A DNA stretch of 64,000 nucleotides from JBLNDJ01 sp050261515 (lineage in GTDB: Bacteria; Acidobacteriota; Terriglobia; Bryobacterales; Bryobacteraceae). Below are positions 52,506 through 61,646 of the stretch, in pieces. The translations under genes and the position numbers were made by a program. The stretch is taken from the NCBI GenBank assembly GCA_050261515.1, contig JBLNDJ010000021.1, positions 124,001 through 188,000 on the forward strand. The letters are read 5' to 3'. The notes under the pieces are model-generated. The model made no database searches. It was not told where the DNA came from and worked only from the letters and a program-made list of their open reading frames with translations. Numbering within the stretch: position 1 is the stretch's first letter; every line of letters starts with the position of its first letter.

Positions 52506-53221
52506 AGAAGAAGCTGCTGGTGCTCGATCTCGTGCTCGCCCTGCTGGCGGCGGCGCTCGCGCGCGAGGTGCGCACGCGGTGGCTCGAGGCGCGCAAACGC
52601 GAGCAGGTTGTGTTCTCGCGGCGAGTGGCGCCGCTACCGCCTCCACCGTTCCGGCCGCTTCCGGCCGTCGAGCCGCTCTCGGCCGCCGGCTACGCCGAAA
52701 TCGTCAACAAGAACCTGTTCTCGGTGGACCGCAATCCCACAGTGATCATCGAAGTCGCGCCGCCCAAGCCCATGCCGGCGCTGCCGGTCTTTTACGGCCT
52801 GATGAACCTGGGCGACGGGCCGCTGGCGATCATGAGCGCGAAAGAAAGGGAAGACCCGCACGAGGTCCGCTTCGGCGAAAAAGTGGGCGAATACACGCTG
52901 GTACGCGCCACGGGCGAAGAAGTCGAGCTGGAGTGGGAAGGCAAGACGGTGAAGAAGAGGGTGGCGGAGATCGCCGTCAAGGAGCCCGAAGCCGCGCCGG
53001 CCTCGCGCGCCGCCGCAGCCCCGGCCCCCGCGGCCCCCCAACCGAAGCCCGAGGTGGTGAAGGCAGCGACCCCGGGTCCGGGCACTGTCGATATGGGCGG
53101 AGGGTTCCGGTCGTGCGCCCCCGGAGATACGTCCCCGGCCGGCACCATCGTGGGGGGGATGAGGAAGAGAGTGTCCCGCATGCCGATGGGCGAAAGCTGT
53201 CTTTGGGAACCCGTGAAGTAG
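52502..53221 (+). CDS. GspC-like inner-membrane linker
   Basis: 239 aa. An N-terminal transmembrane helix (KLLVLDLVLALLAAALA), a proline-rich linker (PPPPFRPLPAVEPL), then an HR-like beta domain: YAEIVNKNLFSVDRNP, FYGLMNLGDGPLAIMS and YTLVRATGEEVELEWEGKTVKKRV. This is the homology-region pattern of GspC/PilP. The C-terminal Ala/Pro-rich tail ends with a Cys-containing segment (FRSCAPGDTSPAG; GESCLW). It would connect the platform to the secretin encoded 6 nt downstream. It lacks a clear PDZ domain. Confidence 0.72.
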   Translation: MKKKLLVLDLVLALLAAALAREVRTRWLEARKREQVVFSRRVAPLPPPPFRPLPAVEPLSAAGYAEIVNKNLFSVDRNPTVIIEVAPPKPMPALPVFYGLMNLGDGPLAIMSAKEREDPHEVRFGEKVGEYTLVRATGEEVELEWEGKTVKKRVAEIAVKEPEAAPASRAAAAPAPAAPQPKPEVVKAATPGPGTVDMGGGFRSCAPGDTSPAGTIVGGMRKRVSRMPMGESCLWEPVK

Positions 53222-53227
53222 CGGCGA

Positions 53228-55693
53228 ATGGAGAGTTTGCGAATAATGAGCGTTCGATGGATTGGCATTTTGGGGATCGCCGCAGTATTGTGGGCGCAGC
53301 CGGCACGTACGCGCAGACGGTACACGCCACCGCCGGTTCCGGCCGCCGCGCCCGCAGCGCAGCAGCCTGCCGCAGCCCAGCAACCCGCGGCGAAGCAGCC
53401 CGCCGCGGCGCAGCCCGCCGCCGCGCAGCCGCCCGCCGCACCGCAACCCGCTGCCGCGCAGCCTGCGGCGCAGCAGCCTGCCGCCGCGCCGCAGCCTGCT
53501 CCGGCGGCTCCGGCGCAGACCGCGGCGCCGGCCAAACCCCAGACGCAACCCGCCGCTCCTACCGTTTCCGCCGCCCCGGCCGCTTCCGCCGCCCCGGCCC
53601 CTGAGGGCGGACGCTTCGTGCTCGATGTCTCCGGCGCTTCTCTGCAACAGATGGTCGATATCCTCGCCCGCCGCCTGAAGATCAGCTACATCATCGACCC
53701 GAGGCTCAAAGGCACCGTGACGCTGAAGACCTACGGCGAGATTAAGCCGGTCGATACGCGCGCGCTGCTTGAAACCATTCTGCGCATCAACGGTGCCGCC
53801 ATGGTGCAGGTGGGCGACATCTACCGCATCGTTCCGGTCGCCGAAGCATCCAGGCTTCCGCTGGCTCCTCAGACTGAGGCGAAGGAACTGCCGGAAGACG
53901 AGCGCATGATTCTCAACCTCGTGTTTCTGAAGTACGCGACCGTCGCGGAGCTTTCCAAGCTTTTGCAGCCGTTTCTCGGCGAGGGCGCCAACATGGTCGC
54001 CTACGAACCCGCCAACCTGCTGCTGATTCTCGACAACAGCCGCAGCATGCGCCGCACGATGGAGCTGATCTCGGTGTTCGACAATGACACGCTGGCCAGC
54101 CAGCGCGTGCGCCTGTTCGAAACCAAAAACGGGAGGCCTTCGGATCTGGCGCGCGAGCTCGAAAACGTCATGAAGGCCGTGTCCCTTTCCGGGGAGAAAG
54201 CCAGCGCGAGCGTGCGGTTCCTTCCGATCGACCGCATCAACACCATCGTCGCCATTGCACCGAATCCCGGCGTCTTCACGCAGGTCGAAGACTGGCTCAA
54301 GCGGCTCGACATCGAGCCGAAGACCACGGCCGGAACCGTGGACAACTACGTTTACCGCGTCAAGTACGGCTGGGCCGAGGCGCTCTCCATGGCGATCATG
54401 CAGCTTTATATGGGCTACCCCGCCTTCGGAATGGGTTACGGCATGGGCGGTTACGGGATGGGTGGCTACGGAATGATGGGCATGGGCGGCTTCGGCACCA
54501 CGTCGATGACCGGCGGCTACGGCATGGGCGGCTATGGCCCGGGCGGCTACGGCATGGGCGGCTATGGCATGGGCGGTTATGGGATGGGCGGCTACGGCGG
54601 TATGTACGGTGGCGGCTACGGCATGGGCGGCTACGGCGGCATGTACGGCGGCGGCATTATGCCGCAGGCCGCGCAGAGCGGTACAACGGCCAACGGCACG
54701 GCCGGCGCAGCCGGAACATCTTCGCTCGATCAGACCGGGAATTACTTGACGGGCGGCGCCGGTTTCGGGATGCTCTCGGCCGCCAAGATCCCGCGCGTGA
54801 TTCCGAATCCGTTCGACAACACGCTTCTGATTCAGGCCACGCCCCAGGACTACCAGCAGGTACTGAAGCTCTTGCAGCAACTCGACGTGCCGCCGCGCCA
54901 GGTGCTGGTCGAAGCCAAGATCTACGAAGTGAACATGCAGGGCTCTTTCAAGAACGGCGTGCAGGCGTATTTGAACTCGCTCGGCCAGACGCCGGAAGGG
55001 GTGAGCCCCGTCCGGCAGTTCCAGGGATCTATGCTCGCCGGCGGCACGACGCTCACGGCCGGTTTGCTGGTCGGCAGCAGCAGGCAGTTGCTCGGTGTCC
55101 TGGCCCTGTCGGAACAAAACCAACGCGCCAAGCTGGTTTCGGCTCCGACCCTGATCGCCACTGACAGCATTCCGGCCCGCCTGAACGTGGGCGAGGCCGT
55201 CCCGACGCTTACCGGCCAGGCCGTCGGCAACATCCAGACCGGAGGCAACTCGCTGTTCACGCAGTCGATCCAGAACGTCCAGACCGGCGTCACGCTGAGC
55301 GTCGTCGCGCGCGTCACCCCGGGGGGCATCGTGACTCTCAAGATCGACCAGCAGGTGAGTGCGCCGGTCGCCCCGGCCCAGGGCGCGGCGATTCAGACGC
55401 CGTCGTTCCAGAACCGCTCGATGAGCACGCAGGTGACCGTTGAGGACGGCGACACGATCGCCATCGGCGGCATCATCAGCGAGAACAACACCCTCAGTTC
55501 GGCCGGGTTCCCTCTGCTGCACCGCCTGCCGGGAATCGGCGCCGCGTTCGGCACGAAATCCACCTCAAAAACACGCACCGAGCTGGTCGTCTTCTTTACC
55601 CCGCACGTGATCTACGATACGAACCAGGTTGTTGACGCGAGCGAAGAAATCAAGTCCCGTTTCAAGAAACTGCAGACGATGATCCAGGAGTAG
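53228..55693 (+). CDS. gspD: Type II secretion secretin GspD with Gly-Tyr-Met repeat insert
   Basis: 821 aa. Signal peptide after a short extension (MSVRWIGILGIAAVLWAQ), then an Ala/Gln/Pro linker at about residues 33-130. N-domains: FVLDVSGASLQQMVDILAR, ILRINGAAMVQVGDIYRIV and LVFLKYATVAELSKLLQPF. Around residues 397-478 an insert of GGYGM repeats interrupts the N3 region. The secretin core carries VEAKIYEVNM, RLNVGEAVPTLTG, VEDGDTIAIGGIISENN, PLLHRLPGIGAAFGTKST and TELVVFFTPHVI. It forms the outer-membrane channel. It is the last gene of the operon. Confidence 0.92.
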   Translation: MESLRIMSVRWIGILGIAAVLWAQPARTRRRYTPPPVPAAAPAAQQPAAAQQPAAKQPAAAQPAAAQPPAAPQPAAAQPAAQQPAAAPQPAPAAPAQTAAPAKPQTQPAAPTVSAAPAASAAPAPEGGRFVLDVSGASLQQMVDILARRLKISYIIDPRLKGTVTLKTYGEIKPVDTRALLETILRINGAAMVQVGDIYRIVPVAEASRLPLAPQTEAKELPEDERMILNLVFLKYATVAELSKLLQPFLGEGANMVAYEPANLLLILDNSRSMRRTMELISVFDNDTLASQRVRLFETKNGRPSDLARELENVMKAVSLSGEKASASVRFLPIDRINTIVAIAPNPGVFTQVEDWLKRLDIEPKTTAGTVDNYVYRVKYGWAEALSMAIMQLYMGYPAFGMGYGMGGYGMGGYGMMGMGGFGTTSMTGGYGMGGYGPGGYGMGGYGMGGYGMGGYGGMYGGGYGMGGYGGMYGGGIMPQAAQSGTTANGTAGAAGTSSLDQTGNYLTGGAGFGMLSAAKIPRVIPNPFDNTLLIQATPQDYQQVLKLLQQLDVPPRQVLVEAKIYEVNMQGSFKNGVQAYLNSLGQTPEGVSPVRQFQGSMLAGGTTLTAGLLVGSSRQLLGVLALSEQNQRAKLVSAPTLIATDSIPARLNVGEAVPTLTGQAVGNIQTGGNSLFTQSIQNVQTGVTLSVVARVTPGGIVTLKIDQQVSAPVAPAQGAAIQTPSFQNRSMSTQVTVEDGDTIAIGGIISENNTLSSAGFPLLHRLPGIGAAFGTKSTSKTRTELVVFFTPHVIYDTNQVVDASEEIKSRFKKLQTMIQE
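54419..54662 (+). repeat. In-frame tandem repeat coding GGYGM units in gspD
   Basis: About 240 nt of imperfect 12-15-nt units close to GGCATGGGCGGCTACGG. They encode repeated G-M-G-G-Y-G with rare substitutions (GGFGTTSMTGG, GGMYGGG). Synonymous variation between units shows selection for the amino acid pattern rather than very recent slippage. Confidence 0.85.
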
Positions 55694-55702
55694 GTGGTGG
55701 TT

Positions 55703-55716
55703 GGTACTGTAGTACC
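55703..55716. promoter_or_regulatory. Perfect palindrome after gspD, possible operator
   Basis: GGTACT-GT-AGTACC, a 6+6 inverted repeat 10 nt after the gspD stop and about 100 nt before the promoter at 55818. No T-run follows, so it is not an intrinsic terminator; it could bind a dimeric regulator. Confidence 0.35.
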
Positions 55717-55817
55717 ATAACGGCACAGTTTTGTGTCAGAGTGACCCAGGGTTGTCCCACAATGCTACGCCGCGCGGGCGGGTACTGGGCGAAATCGCTC
55801 CATCCAGAAGAAAACTG

Positions 55818-55847
55818 TTGACTTATAAAGACGGATCGTGCTGTAAT
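55818..55847 (+). promoter_or_regulatory. Strong promoter upstream of the exported 578-aa protein
   Basis: TTGACT (55818-55823) and TGTAAT (55842-55847; five of six consensus bases) with an 18-nt spacer. Transcription from about 55854 gives a leader of about 345 nt to ATG 56199. Confidence 0.6.
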
Positions 55848-55853
55848 GCCATC

Positions 55854-56198
55854 CTGTAGGCACAGAAACAGGCCGGTCCGGAAGAAGTACGGACAGCAGC
55901 AGTTTGGCTTGCTCTTTGCTCGTGCAGAGCGGTAATGTAAAGCTGCCCGCACTTATTCCGCGGTACGCGGCGGCCATTATTTTGATCCCGCGAGCACGGA
56001 ACGCGCAGGATACGAAAAGGCAACGAAACAGATAGATCCAAATGCTCAGGATTGCTCGTCCGATTGACGCGCGCCGGATGGTTCGGGCGTGGAAAGCTGT
56101 TCGGTGGCTTTCTCCATTTGTGATCCAAACGAAACTGAGGCTCAGGTTACAGAGCTCTTCCATCGATTCAATATCTGAACATCACTAAGGAGAAGGAA
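55854..56198 (+). promoter_or_regulatory. Long 5' leader of the exported 578-aa protein gene
   Basis: About 345 nt without a convincing gene and lower in GC than its surroundings. Hairpins seen: GTCCG/CGGAC (about 55876-55894) and CCGCG/CGCGG with GTA loop (55958-55970). The leader ends in an AAGGAGAAGGA ribosome site (56187-56197) just before the ATG. It could stabilise the mRNA or carry a riboregulator; I recognise no known riboswitch. Confidence 0.4.
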
Positions 56199-57935
56199 AT
56201 GGCAGATTTTCGCAAATTGTTTTTGGTCCTCGCCGTTATGGCCTTCGCGGCCACTGCCTTCGCACAGACGTCTCCGTTCGTCTGCGTCGGCAACCCGGCC
56301 GTGCCGGAGACCCTGCGCGGCGGCGGCTTGACTGAAGAACTTGGCAACGTCGTGCTGACTTGCAGCGGCGGCGCCGCCGACGGCACCGCGAGCGGCAGCT
56401 TTGAAGTTTTCATCCCGGCTCCGGCGATTGCTATCACGAACCGCCTGGGCGCTTCGGTTGCGGGCATCGGCAACGAGCTCGTCGGCGTAGCGCTGACGGT
56501 TGAAGATGGCGCCGGCAACGTAGGCTCCATCACTAAGGGCGTGTTCTCCCCGTCGTTCCCGAATCGCCTGTCGTTCGCGAACGTGTCGATTCCGACCGGC
56601 ACGACGAGCATCGTCCGCATCGCCGGTATCCGCGTGGCGGTTCCTGCCGCCTCGACGATTCCGGTTACGGTCTCGGAGTTCATTTCCACCAGCCCGGCCG
56701 CCCAGATCCCGGTGACCAACAGCACGCAGGTAGTCGGCTCCATCTATCCGGCGATCGACTTCGCGGTCACAGACTGCAGCGGCACCGCCGCGTTGTCGGG
56801 TCTGAGCTTCGCGCAGTGCAAAGATTTCAACCTCAGCGGCGGCGACCCGAGCGGCAAGCTCAGCTTTGCCGTTAAGTTCGCCGAGGGCTTCTCGACCGCG
56901 TTCAAGATCAAGAACGCCAGCGCGGATCCGAAGAACAACGGCGAATTTTCGAATAAGAACGGCGACGACCCGATCGGCATCGACACGGCCACGCGCCTGC
57001 TGTTGACCCTGACCAACGTTCCGGCGGGTGTTACGATCCGCGTTACGGACCACGCGATCAATGGCACGGCCGACCTGAACGCGGCCTTCGTCGGCGGCAG
57101 CGTGAATGTGAAGGGTGTTGGCGGCACGCCTGTCGCTGACGTTTCAGGCTCCCCGGCCTTCTGCGAAAAGCTGGTTACCGAAGCGAACCCGGACGGCACC
57201 ATCGCCGGCGTGGGCCTCGTGGATGCGAAGTCGGCCAACGGCACGGTCTTCGCGGTATGGGAAGTCACCGCGGCCACGCTGAACCGGGAGAGCCTGATCT
57301 TCGGCGTCGAAGTTTCCTTCGCGTCCGATCCGGCCAACGATCACCCCGGCCTGACCAACGGTAACCCGGCGGTCGCGCACGGCAACATCGGCCCGCAGAG
57401 CGATGTGGCTATCGCTGCCGATGATAAGGTGTCGATCCCGCGCTTCTCCACCACGGCGTTTGATGCCCCGACGTTCAACATCAATCCGTGCGTCACGAAC
57501 CTGCTGTTCCCCTACGTGACCAGCGTTCAGGGTTACGATACGGGCTTCGCGCTGGTGAACACGTCGAAGGACAACGGCACGGGCGAAGATAACCCGCTTC
57601 CGTTCAATACCAGCTCGCAGACCGGCCTTTGCACGGTGTACTACTTCGGAAACCAGGACGTCGCTCCGCAGCAGACCAAGTCTCTGCATGGCGGCGAGAT
57701 GGCGAAGTTCACGCTGACCGCCGGCGGCGACGGCGTGGCGGCCACCCCGGGCTTCGAAGGCTACATCATTGCCCAGTGCAACTTCCAGTACGCACACGGC
57801 TTCGGGTTCATCTCGGCGGCGGGTTCCGGGCTTAGCGCCCAGGCCTACCTGGCCCTGGTGATTCCGGATCGCGGCGGCGCCCGTCCTGCGCAGTCGTTCA
57901 CCGACAGCGAAGGCGGCGAGCAGCTGATTCACTAA
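56199..57935 (+). CDS. Exported beta-rich protein, probably highly expressed
   Basis: 578 aa. Signal peptide FRKLFLVLAVMAFAATAFAQ, cleavage after AFA (about residue 22). The mature protein is poor in charged residues, rich in Gly/Ala/Thr/Val/Asn and predicted all-beta, with several cysteines (FVCVGN, VLTCSGG, AVTDCSG, SFAQCKDF). The C-terminal third has a recurring acidobacterial-looking block: NLLFPYVTSVQGYDTGFALV, then TGLCTVYYFG, then GFEGYIIAQCNFQYAHGFGF, ending DSEGGEQLIH. Function is unknown; a surface-layer, matrix or secreted structural role is inferred from composition. A strong promoter, strong Shine-Dalgarno and perfect terminator bracket it. It lies directly downstream of the secretion operon. 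Confidence 0.75.
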   Translation: MADFRKLFLVLAVMAFAATAFAQTSPFVCVGNPAVPETLRGGGLTEELGNVVLTCSGGAADGTASGSFEVFIPAPAIAITNRLGASVAGIGNELVGVALTVEDGAGNVGSITKGVFSPSFPNRLSFANVSIPTGTTSIVRIAGIRVAVPAASTIPVTVSEFISTSPAAQIPVTNSTQVVGSIYPAIDFAVTDCSGTAALSGLSFAQCKDFNLSGGDPSGKLSFAVKFAEGFSTAFKIKNASADPKNNGEFSNKNGDDPIGIDTATRLLLTLTNVPAGVTIRVTDHAINGTADLNAAFVGGSVNVKGVGGTPVADVSGSPAFCEKLVTEANPDGTIAGVGLVDAKSANGTVFAVWEVTAATLNRESLIFGVEVSFASDPANDHPGLTNGNPAVAHGNIGPQSDVAIAADDKVSIPRFSTTAFDAPTFNINPCVTNLLFPYVTSVQGYDTGFALVNTSKDNGTGEDNPLPFNTSSQTGLCTVYYFGNQDVAPQQTKSLHGGEMAKFTLTAGGDGVAATPGFEGYIIAQCNFQYAHGFGFISAAGSGLSAQAYLALVIPDRGGARPAQSFTDSEGGEQLIH

Positions 57936-57960
57936 CTGCACCGCGGTTGTAAGAAACAGA

Positions 57961-57988
57961 GGGAGGGGAGAAATCCCCTCCCTTTTTT
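57961..57988 (+). terminator. Rho-independent terminator
   Basis: Perfect 9-bp stem GGGAGGGGA/TCCCCTCCC with a GAAA loop followed directly by TTTTTT (57983-57988). It ends the transcript of the exported 578-aa protein. Confidence 0.95.
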
Positions 57989-58073
57989 GCTTTCGACGCG
58001 CGAAGTTACGCACCCGCGCACCACTTACTTGCAGGCGCCATGTGCGCCGATCGTTCTAATTCGAGGTGAGATC

Positions 58074-61000
58074 ATGCGCATCAGAGAAGTGCTGCAGTGT
58101 GCCGTTCTGCTCGCCGCCTGCGCGGCCCTTCCACTTAAGGCCCAGAGGCTGGTGGTACTTCCCGGCTCGGGGGGCGGCGACACGGTATCGGCGTTTCTGG
58201 CGGACCCGCTTTCGCCGGCAGTCACGATGCGTGCCGCTCCCGGAGCCTTCGCCGCGTTTGCGAAGCCGGACGGGTCAATCCTCTACATCGTCACCCCGGC
58301 CAGCGTAGTGGTTCTGAACGCTTCAGGCGCGCAGGCGCAGACGCCGCTAAACGTGCCGCAGACGGCGACAGCGGCAGCACTGAGCCCGGATGGCCAGCGC
58401 CTGGTCGTGATAGCGGGCGACGCCTCGGCCGGCAGCGCCTACGTGTACGACACTTCGAACCAGACCGCCGCGCTGCTGGGGACGATCCCGATCGGCGCGA
58501 ACCCGCTCGACGCGGCCTTTGGGCAGGATTCGAAAACCGCCTATGCGCTTAGCGCGGGCCGGCTCACGCTGCTCGACTTGACGACTGTAAAGGCCGGGGC
58601 CTCGATGAGCCTGAGCGCTTCGGTGGAAGGGAAAGCAAAGCCCGGTGTGAGCGTGGGGCCGGGCGGCCTTGTATATGTGAATGCCTCGGGCGCGATCCGG
58701 GAACTGGACCCGACCACCCTGGCAACACGCAGCACGATCGCGGTCAAAGGATTTCCGGGCAAGCCGGAGTTCCGGCCGGAGTCATCGATGGCCCTGGTCG
58801 TCAATCAGTTGGGTTCGGCGGGCGGCGACGCGATCGCCGAGATCGACATCACGTCGAAGGCCGTCGTCTATCCGCTCAACGGAGTATCTCTCAGCTTCGA
58901 TCAGGCGTACGTCCTGGGCGGCTGGGTCTACCTGCATGCTCCCGGCAACGGCGCCCTCCTCACTTTCGAACTGGCGTCGCCGACCAGCACATGGGACAGG
59001 GTGCGAGACAACGCGGGGGCGTATCTTCCGCAGTACATAAAGAGCATCGCGCCCTCGACTGGAGCCGGCGAGCCCAAGTACCTGTACCTGGCCTATTCGA
59101 ACAAAGTGGCGCGCCTGGAACTGGCGACGAAGACCGTCACGAGCGAGCCGTTGACCACAGGCGGAGGCGCGGCGTTTTACCTGCCGTTGGCGCAGCACGG
59201 AAGCGCGGCGACAGCGGTCCAATTCAACGCCGATCAGACGGTGGCGTTGGGCGCCTGGAGCCTGCCTCTGCTCGTGAGGATTACCGATGCGAGAGGCGCT
59301 CCGGTTCAGGGCCAGGCCGTCAAATGGACCGTCCCGGCGGGCGTGACGCTGCGCAACGCGATGACGTCGAGCAATGCGCAGGGCTACGTGAGCGCGTTCG
59401 CGACGGGCTCCAAGAAAGGCAAATTCACCATCACCGCGCAGTTGGCCGATACGCAGGTGAACCTTGCTCCGTTTACGCTCACGGTCGTGGATCCGCCGCA
59501 GGGCGGCGGAGACGAACCGGGCGGTGGCGTAATCAGCGGGCCGGCGGCTGCGATCGAGATGGTTTCGGGCAACGGCCAGATCTCCGCGCGCGGCATGCCG
59601 ACGATGGAACCCCTGGTGGTGCGGGTAACGGACGCCGCGGGCACACCGGTCGCCGGCGCGCCGGTTACCTTCGAGCCGCCCGCAACGAACGGCTACCTCA
59701 GCCCCAACCGGAGCGATACCGGACAAATGGACTGTGCCTCCACAGCCACCGGGGGGCTGACGTGCAAGACCGACGACCGGGGCCTCGCGAGCGTGTTTTT
59801 TGTGCCCTCGATGACTCTCGATCCGTGGTTTGATTCCGTGAAAATGCAGGTGACCGCATCGATGGTTGACCAGGCCGGAGCAACCCACAGCACGGTGTTT
59901 ACGGCACTGGGGATTGCGGAGATCAGGAAATGGCCGGCGGCGAGTTCGCCGTCGAATGCCCCCACCACGTTTTCCGGCAAGGCCGGCGACGTGATCAAGG
60001 GCGCGATCCGCGTCCAGGTGTTCTCTCAGGAGAAGTTGCAGCCGGTTGCCGGCGCCGGACTTTCGCTGCGCACGAGCACTCTCTACAAGTTCGGAGAGGC
60101 GCAGCCGGCTCAATGCGCCGGGGAAGGCGGCGTCGTTCTGGCGGACGCGCAGGGCGTGGCTGTGTGCGATCTGGTGCTGGGAGACACGCCGGGAACGTAC
60201 CAGATGTGGCGCGTGGTGGGCGGTCTGGCGACTGCCCCGCTGTACACGGTGACGATAGCGCCGGGGCCGCCGGCTCCGAAGACGATCACGATCACCGGCG
60301 GCAACAACCAGAGCGGCGCGGTCAACACGAAGCTGCCCGTGCAACTGGCCGCCACCGTCAAGGATCAGGCGGGCAACCTGATGGCGAACCAGGCGGTGAG
60401 CTGGACCGTTCTGCCCGAGGGAGCCGCAACGCTTCAGAATGCGAGCGAAAAGACCGACTCGCAGGGACGCGCTACGGCGACCGTTCTTCTGGGCGCGAAC
60501 GTGGGTACGATTCAGATCAGGCTCAAAGCGGGCAATGCTTCGGCTATTTTCAGCGCTACGGCCGAAGCGGTCATCGAGAACCTCGAACTCACAGCGGTCT
60601 CGGGCGACGGCCAGAGCGCACCGCTCAACGCGGCGTTTGCGAATCCGCTGGTCGTGAAGGCCGCCATCTCTTCGGCGGCCCAGAGCGGGCTTGCGGTCTC
60701 GTTCTCGGCGACGAACGGCTCGCTTTCCGCGACTTCGGTTACGACCGATGGGAGCGGGCAGGCGCAGGTCTACGTGACGGCCGGCCCCAACACCGGTCCG
60801 GTCGAAGTGACTGCGTCGGCGGGCGGCAAGAGCGTGACGTTCCACCTGAGGGCTCAGTTGCCGTGGCCCGAGCTTACACCGGCGTCGTTCCTCAATGGCG
60901 CTAGCTTCACGCCAGGCTTTGCGGGCGGCAGCGTGGTCACCATCAAGGCGGCGGGGCTGACATCCGCTCTGAATGTTCCCGCAGGCACGTGCCTCACGGA

Positions 61001-61628
61001 CGATTCGGGCCTTGGCCTGCCGACCGAAGGGGGCGCCCTGCCCACTACGCTGGCAGGCATCGAAGTCCAGTTCGGCAGCGAACTGGCTCCGATCTTCGCG
61101 ATCTGCCGCAACGAGGATGGCACAGAGCAGATCAACGTGCAGGCGCCGTTCGGCCTGGCGCCGGGAACCGTCACCGTCATCCTGCGATACAAGAACGCGG
61201 GGCGGGAGTTTCCGGTCGAAGGCGTTGCCGTCCAGAGCGCCGCGCCGGGCATCTTCGAGTACGCGGTGGGTAACGCGCTGGCCGCGGTCGCAACCAAGGC
61301 CGACGGAAGCGTGATTTCTCCGTCGAACCCGGCGCATCCGGGCGACACGATCCACGTCTACACGACCGGCTTTGGATCCGTGCCGGGGGCGCGAACCAAC
61401 GTGCCGGCAACGTCCGGCCAGGCGCCGGCCTTCAGTCCGACGGCGACCCTGGGCGGCGTCGGGATGGGCGGCGTGACCGCGGCGTATGCCGATATCGGCC
61501 TGGTCGTGGTGACGTTCCAGATCCCTTCGGGCCAGGCGTTGGGTGACGCGGTCGAGTTGATTATCGGCGCGAAGATTGACGACAAGGCTCCGGTCAACAG
61601 CCAGAAGTCTCACATCGCAATCAAGTAG
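58074..61628 (+). CDS. Giant exported Ig-repeat protein with TIGR03437-like C-terminus
   Basis: 1184 aa. Signal peptide IREVLQCAVLLAACAALPLKA. Residues of about 25-390 look like a seven-bladed propeller (AALSPDGQRLVVIAGD; AYVYDTSNQTAALLGTIPIG). Then come at least four Ig-like Big_1/invasin-type units: VRITDARGAPVQGQAVKWTV, VRVTDAAGTPVAGAPVTFEP, ATVKDQAGNLMANQAVSWTV and VSFSATNGSLSATSVTTDGS. The C-terminal about 230 residues match the TIGR03437 pattern: ASFLNGASFTPGFAGGSVVT, EQINVQAPFGLAPGTVTVIL, ISPSNPAHPGDTIHVYTTGF. It is probably a cell-surface adhesin-like protein. ATG 58074 has GAGGTGA at the right distance. Confidence 0.8.
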   Translation: MRIREVLQCAVLLAACAALPLKAQRLVVLPGSGGGDTVSAFLADPLSPAVTMRAAPGAFAAFAKPDGSILYIVTPASVVVLNASGAQAQTPLNVPQTATAAALSPDGQRLVVIAGDASAGSAYVYDTSNQTAALLGTIPIGANPLDAAFGQDSKTAYALSAGRLTLLDLTTVKAGASMSLSASVEGKAKPGVSVGPGGLVYVNASGAIRELDPTTLATRSTIAVKGFPGKPEFRPESSMALVVNQLGSAGGDAIAEIDITSKAVVYPLNGVSLSFDQAYVLGGWVYLHAPGNGALLTFELASPTSTWDRVRDNAGAYLPQYIKSIAPSTGAGEPKYLYLAYSNKVARLELATKTVTSEPLTTGGGAAFYLPLAQHGSAATAVQFNADQTVALGAWSLPLLVRITDARGAPVQGQAVKWTVPAGVTLRNAMTSSNAQGYVSAFATGSKKGKFTITAQLADTQVNLAPFTLTVVDPPQGGGDEPGGGVISGPAAAIEMVSGNGQISARGMPTMEPLVVRVTDAAGTPVAGAPVTFEPPATNGYLSPNRSDTGQMDCASTATGGLTCKTDDRGLASVFFVPSMTLDPWFDSVKMQVTASMVDQAGATHSTVFTALGIAEIRKWPAASSPSNAPTTFSGKAGDVIKGAIRVQVFSQEKLQPVAGAGLSLRTSTLYKFGEAQPAQCAGEGGVVLADAQGVAVCDLVLGDTPGTYQMWRVVGGLATAPLYTVTIAPGPPAPKTITITGGNNQSGAVNTKLPVQLAATVKDQAGNLMANQAVSWTVLPEGAATLQNASEKTDSQGRATATVLLGANVGTIQIRLKAGNASAIFSATAEAVIENLELTAVSGDGQSAPLNAAFANPLVVKAAISSAAQSGLAVSFSATNGSLSATSVTTDGSGQAQVYVTAGPNTGPVEVTASAGGKSVTFHLRAQLPWPELTPASFLNGASFTPGFAGGSVVTIKAAGLTSALNVPAGTCLTDDSGLGLPTEGGALPTTLAGIEVQFGSELAPIFAICRNEDGTEQINVQAPFGLAPGTVTVILRYKNAGREFPVEGVAVQSAAPGIFEYAVGNALAAVATKADGSVISPSNPAHPGDTIHVYTTGFGSVPGARTNVPATSGQAPAFSPTATLGGVGMGGVTAAYADIGLVVVTFQIPSGQALGDAVELIIGAKIDDKAPVNSQKSHIAIK

Positions 61629-61646
61629 TCCGTTCCTTCTCCAAAG

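Noticed and set aside
55765..56163. 132-codon minus-strand reading frame between gspD and the exported 578-aa protein
   Set aside because: No recognisable domain or ribosome site, rich in Arg/Ser, and overlaps the promoter and leader of the strongly expressed gene.
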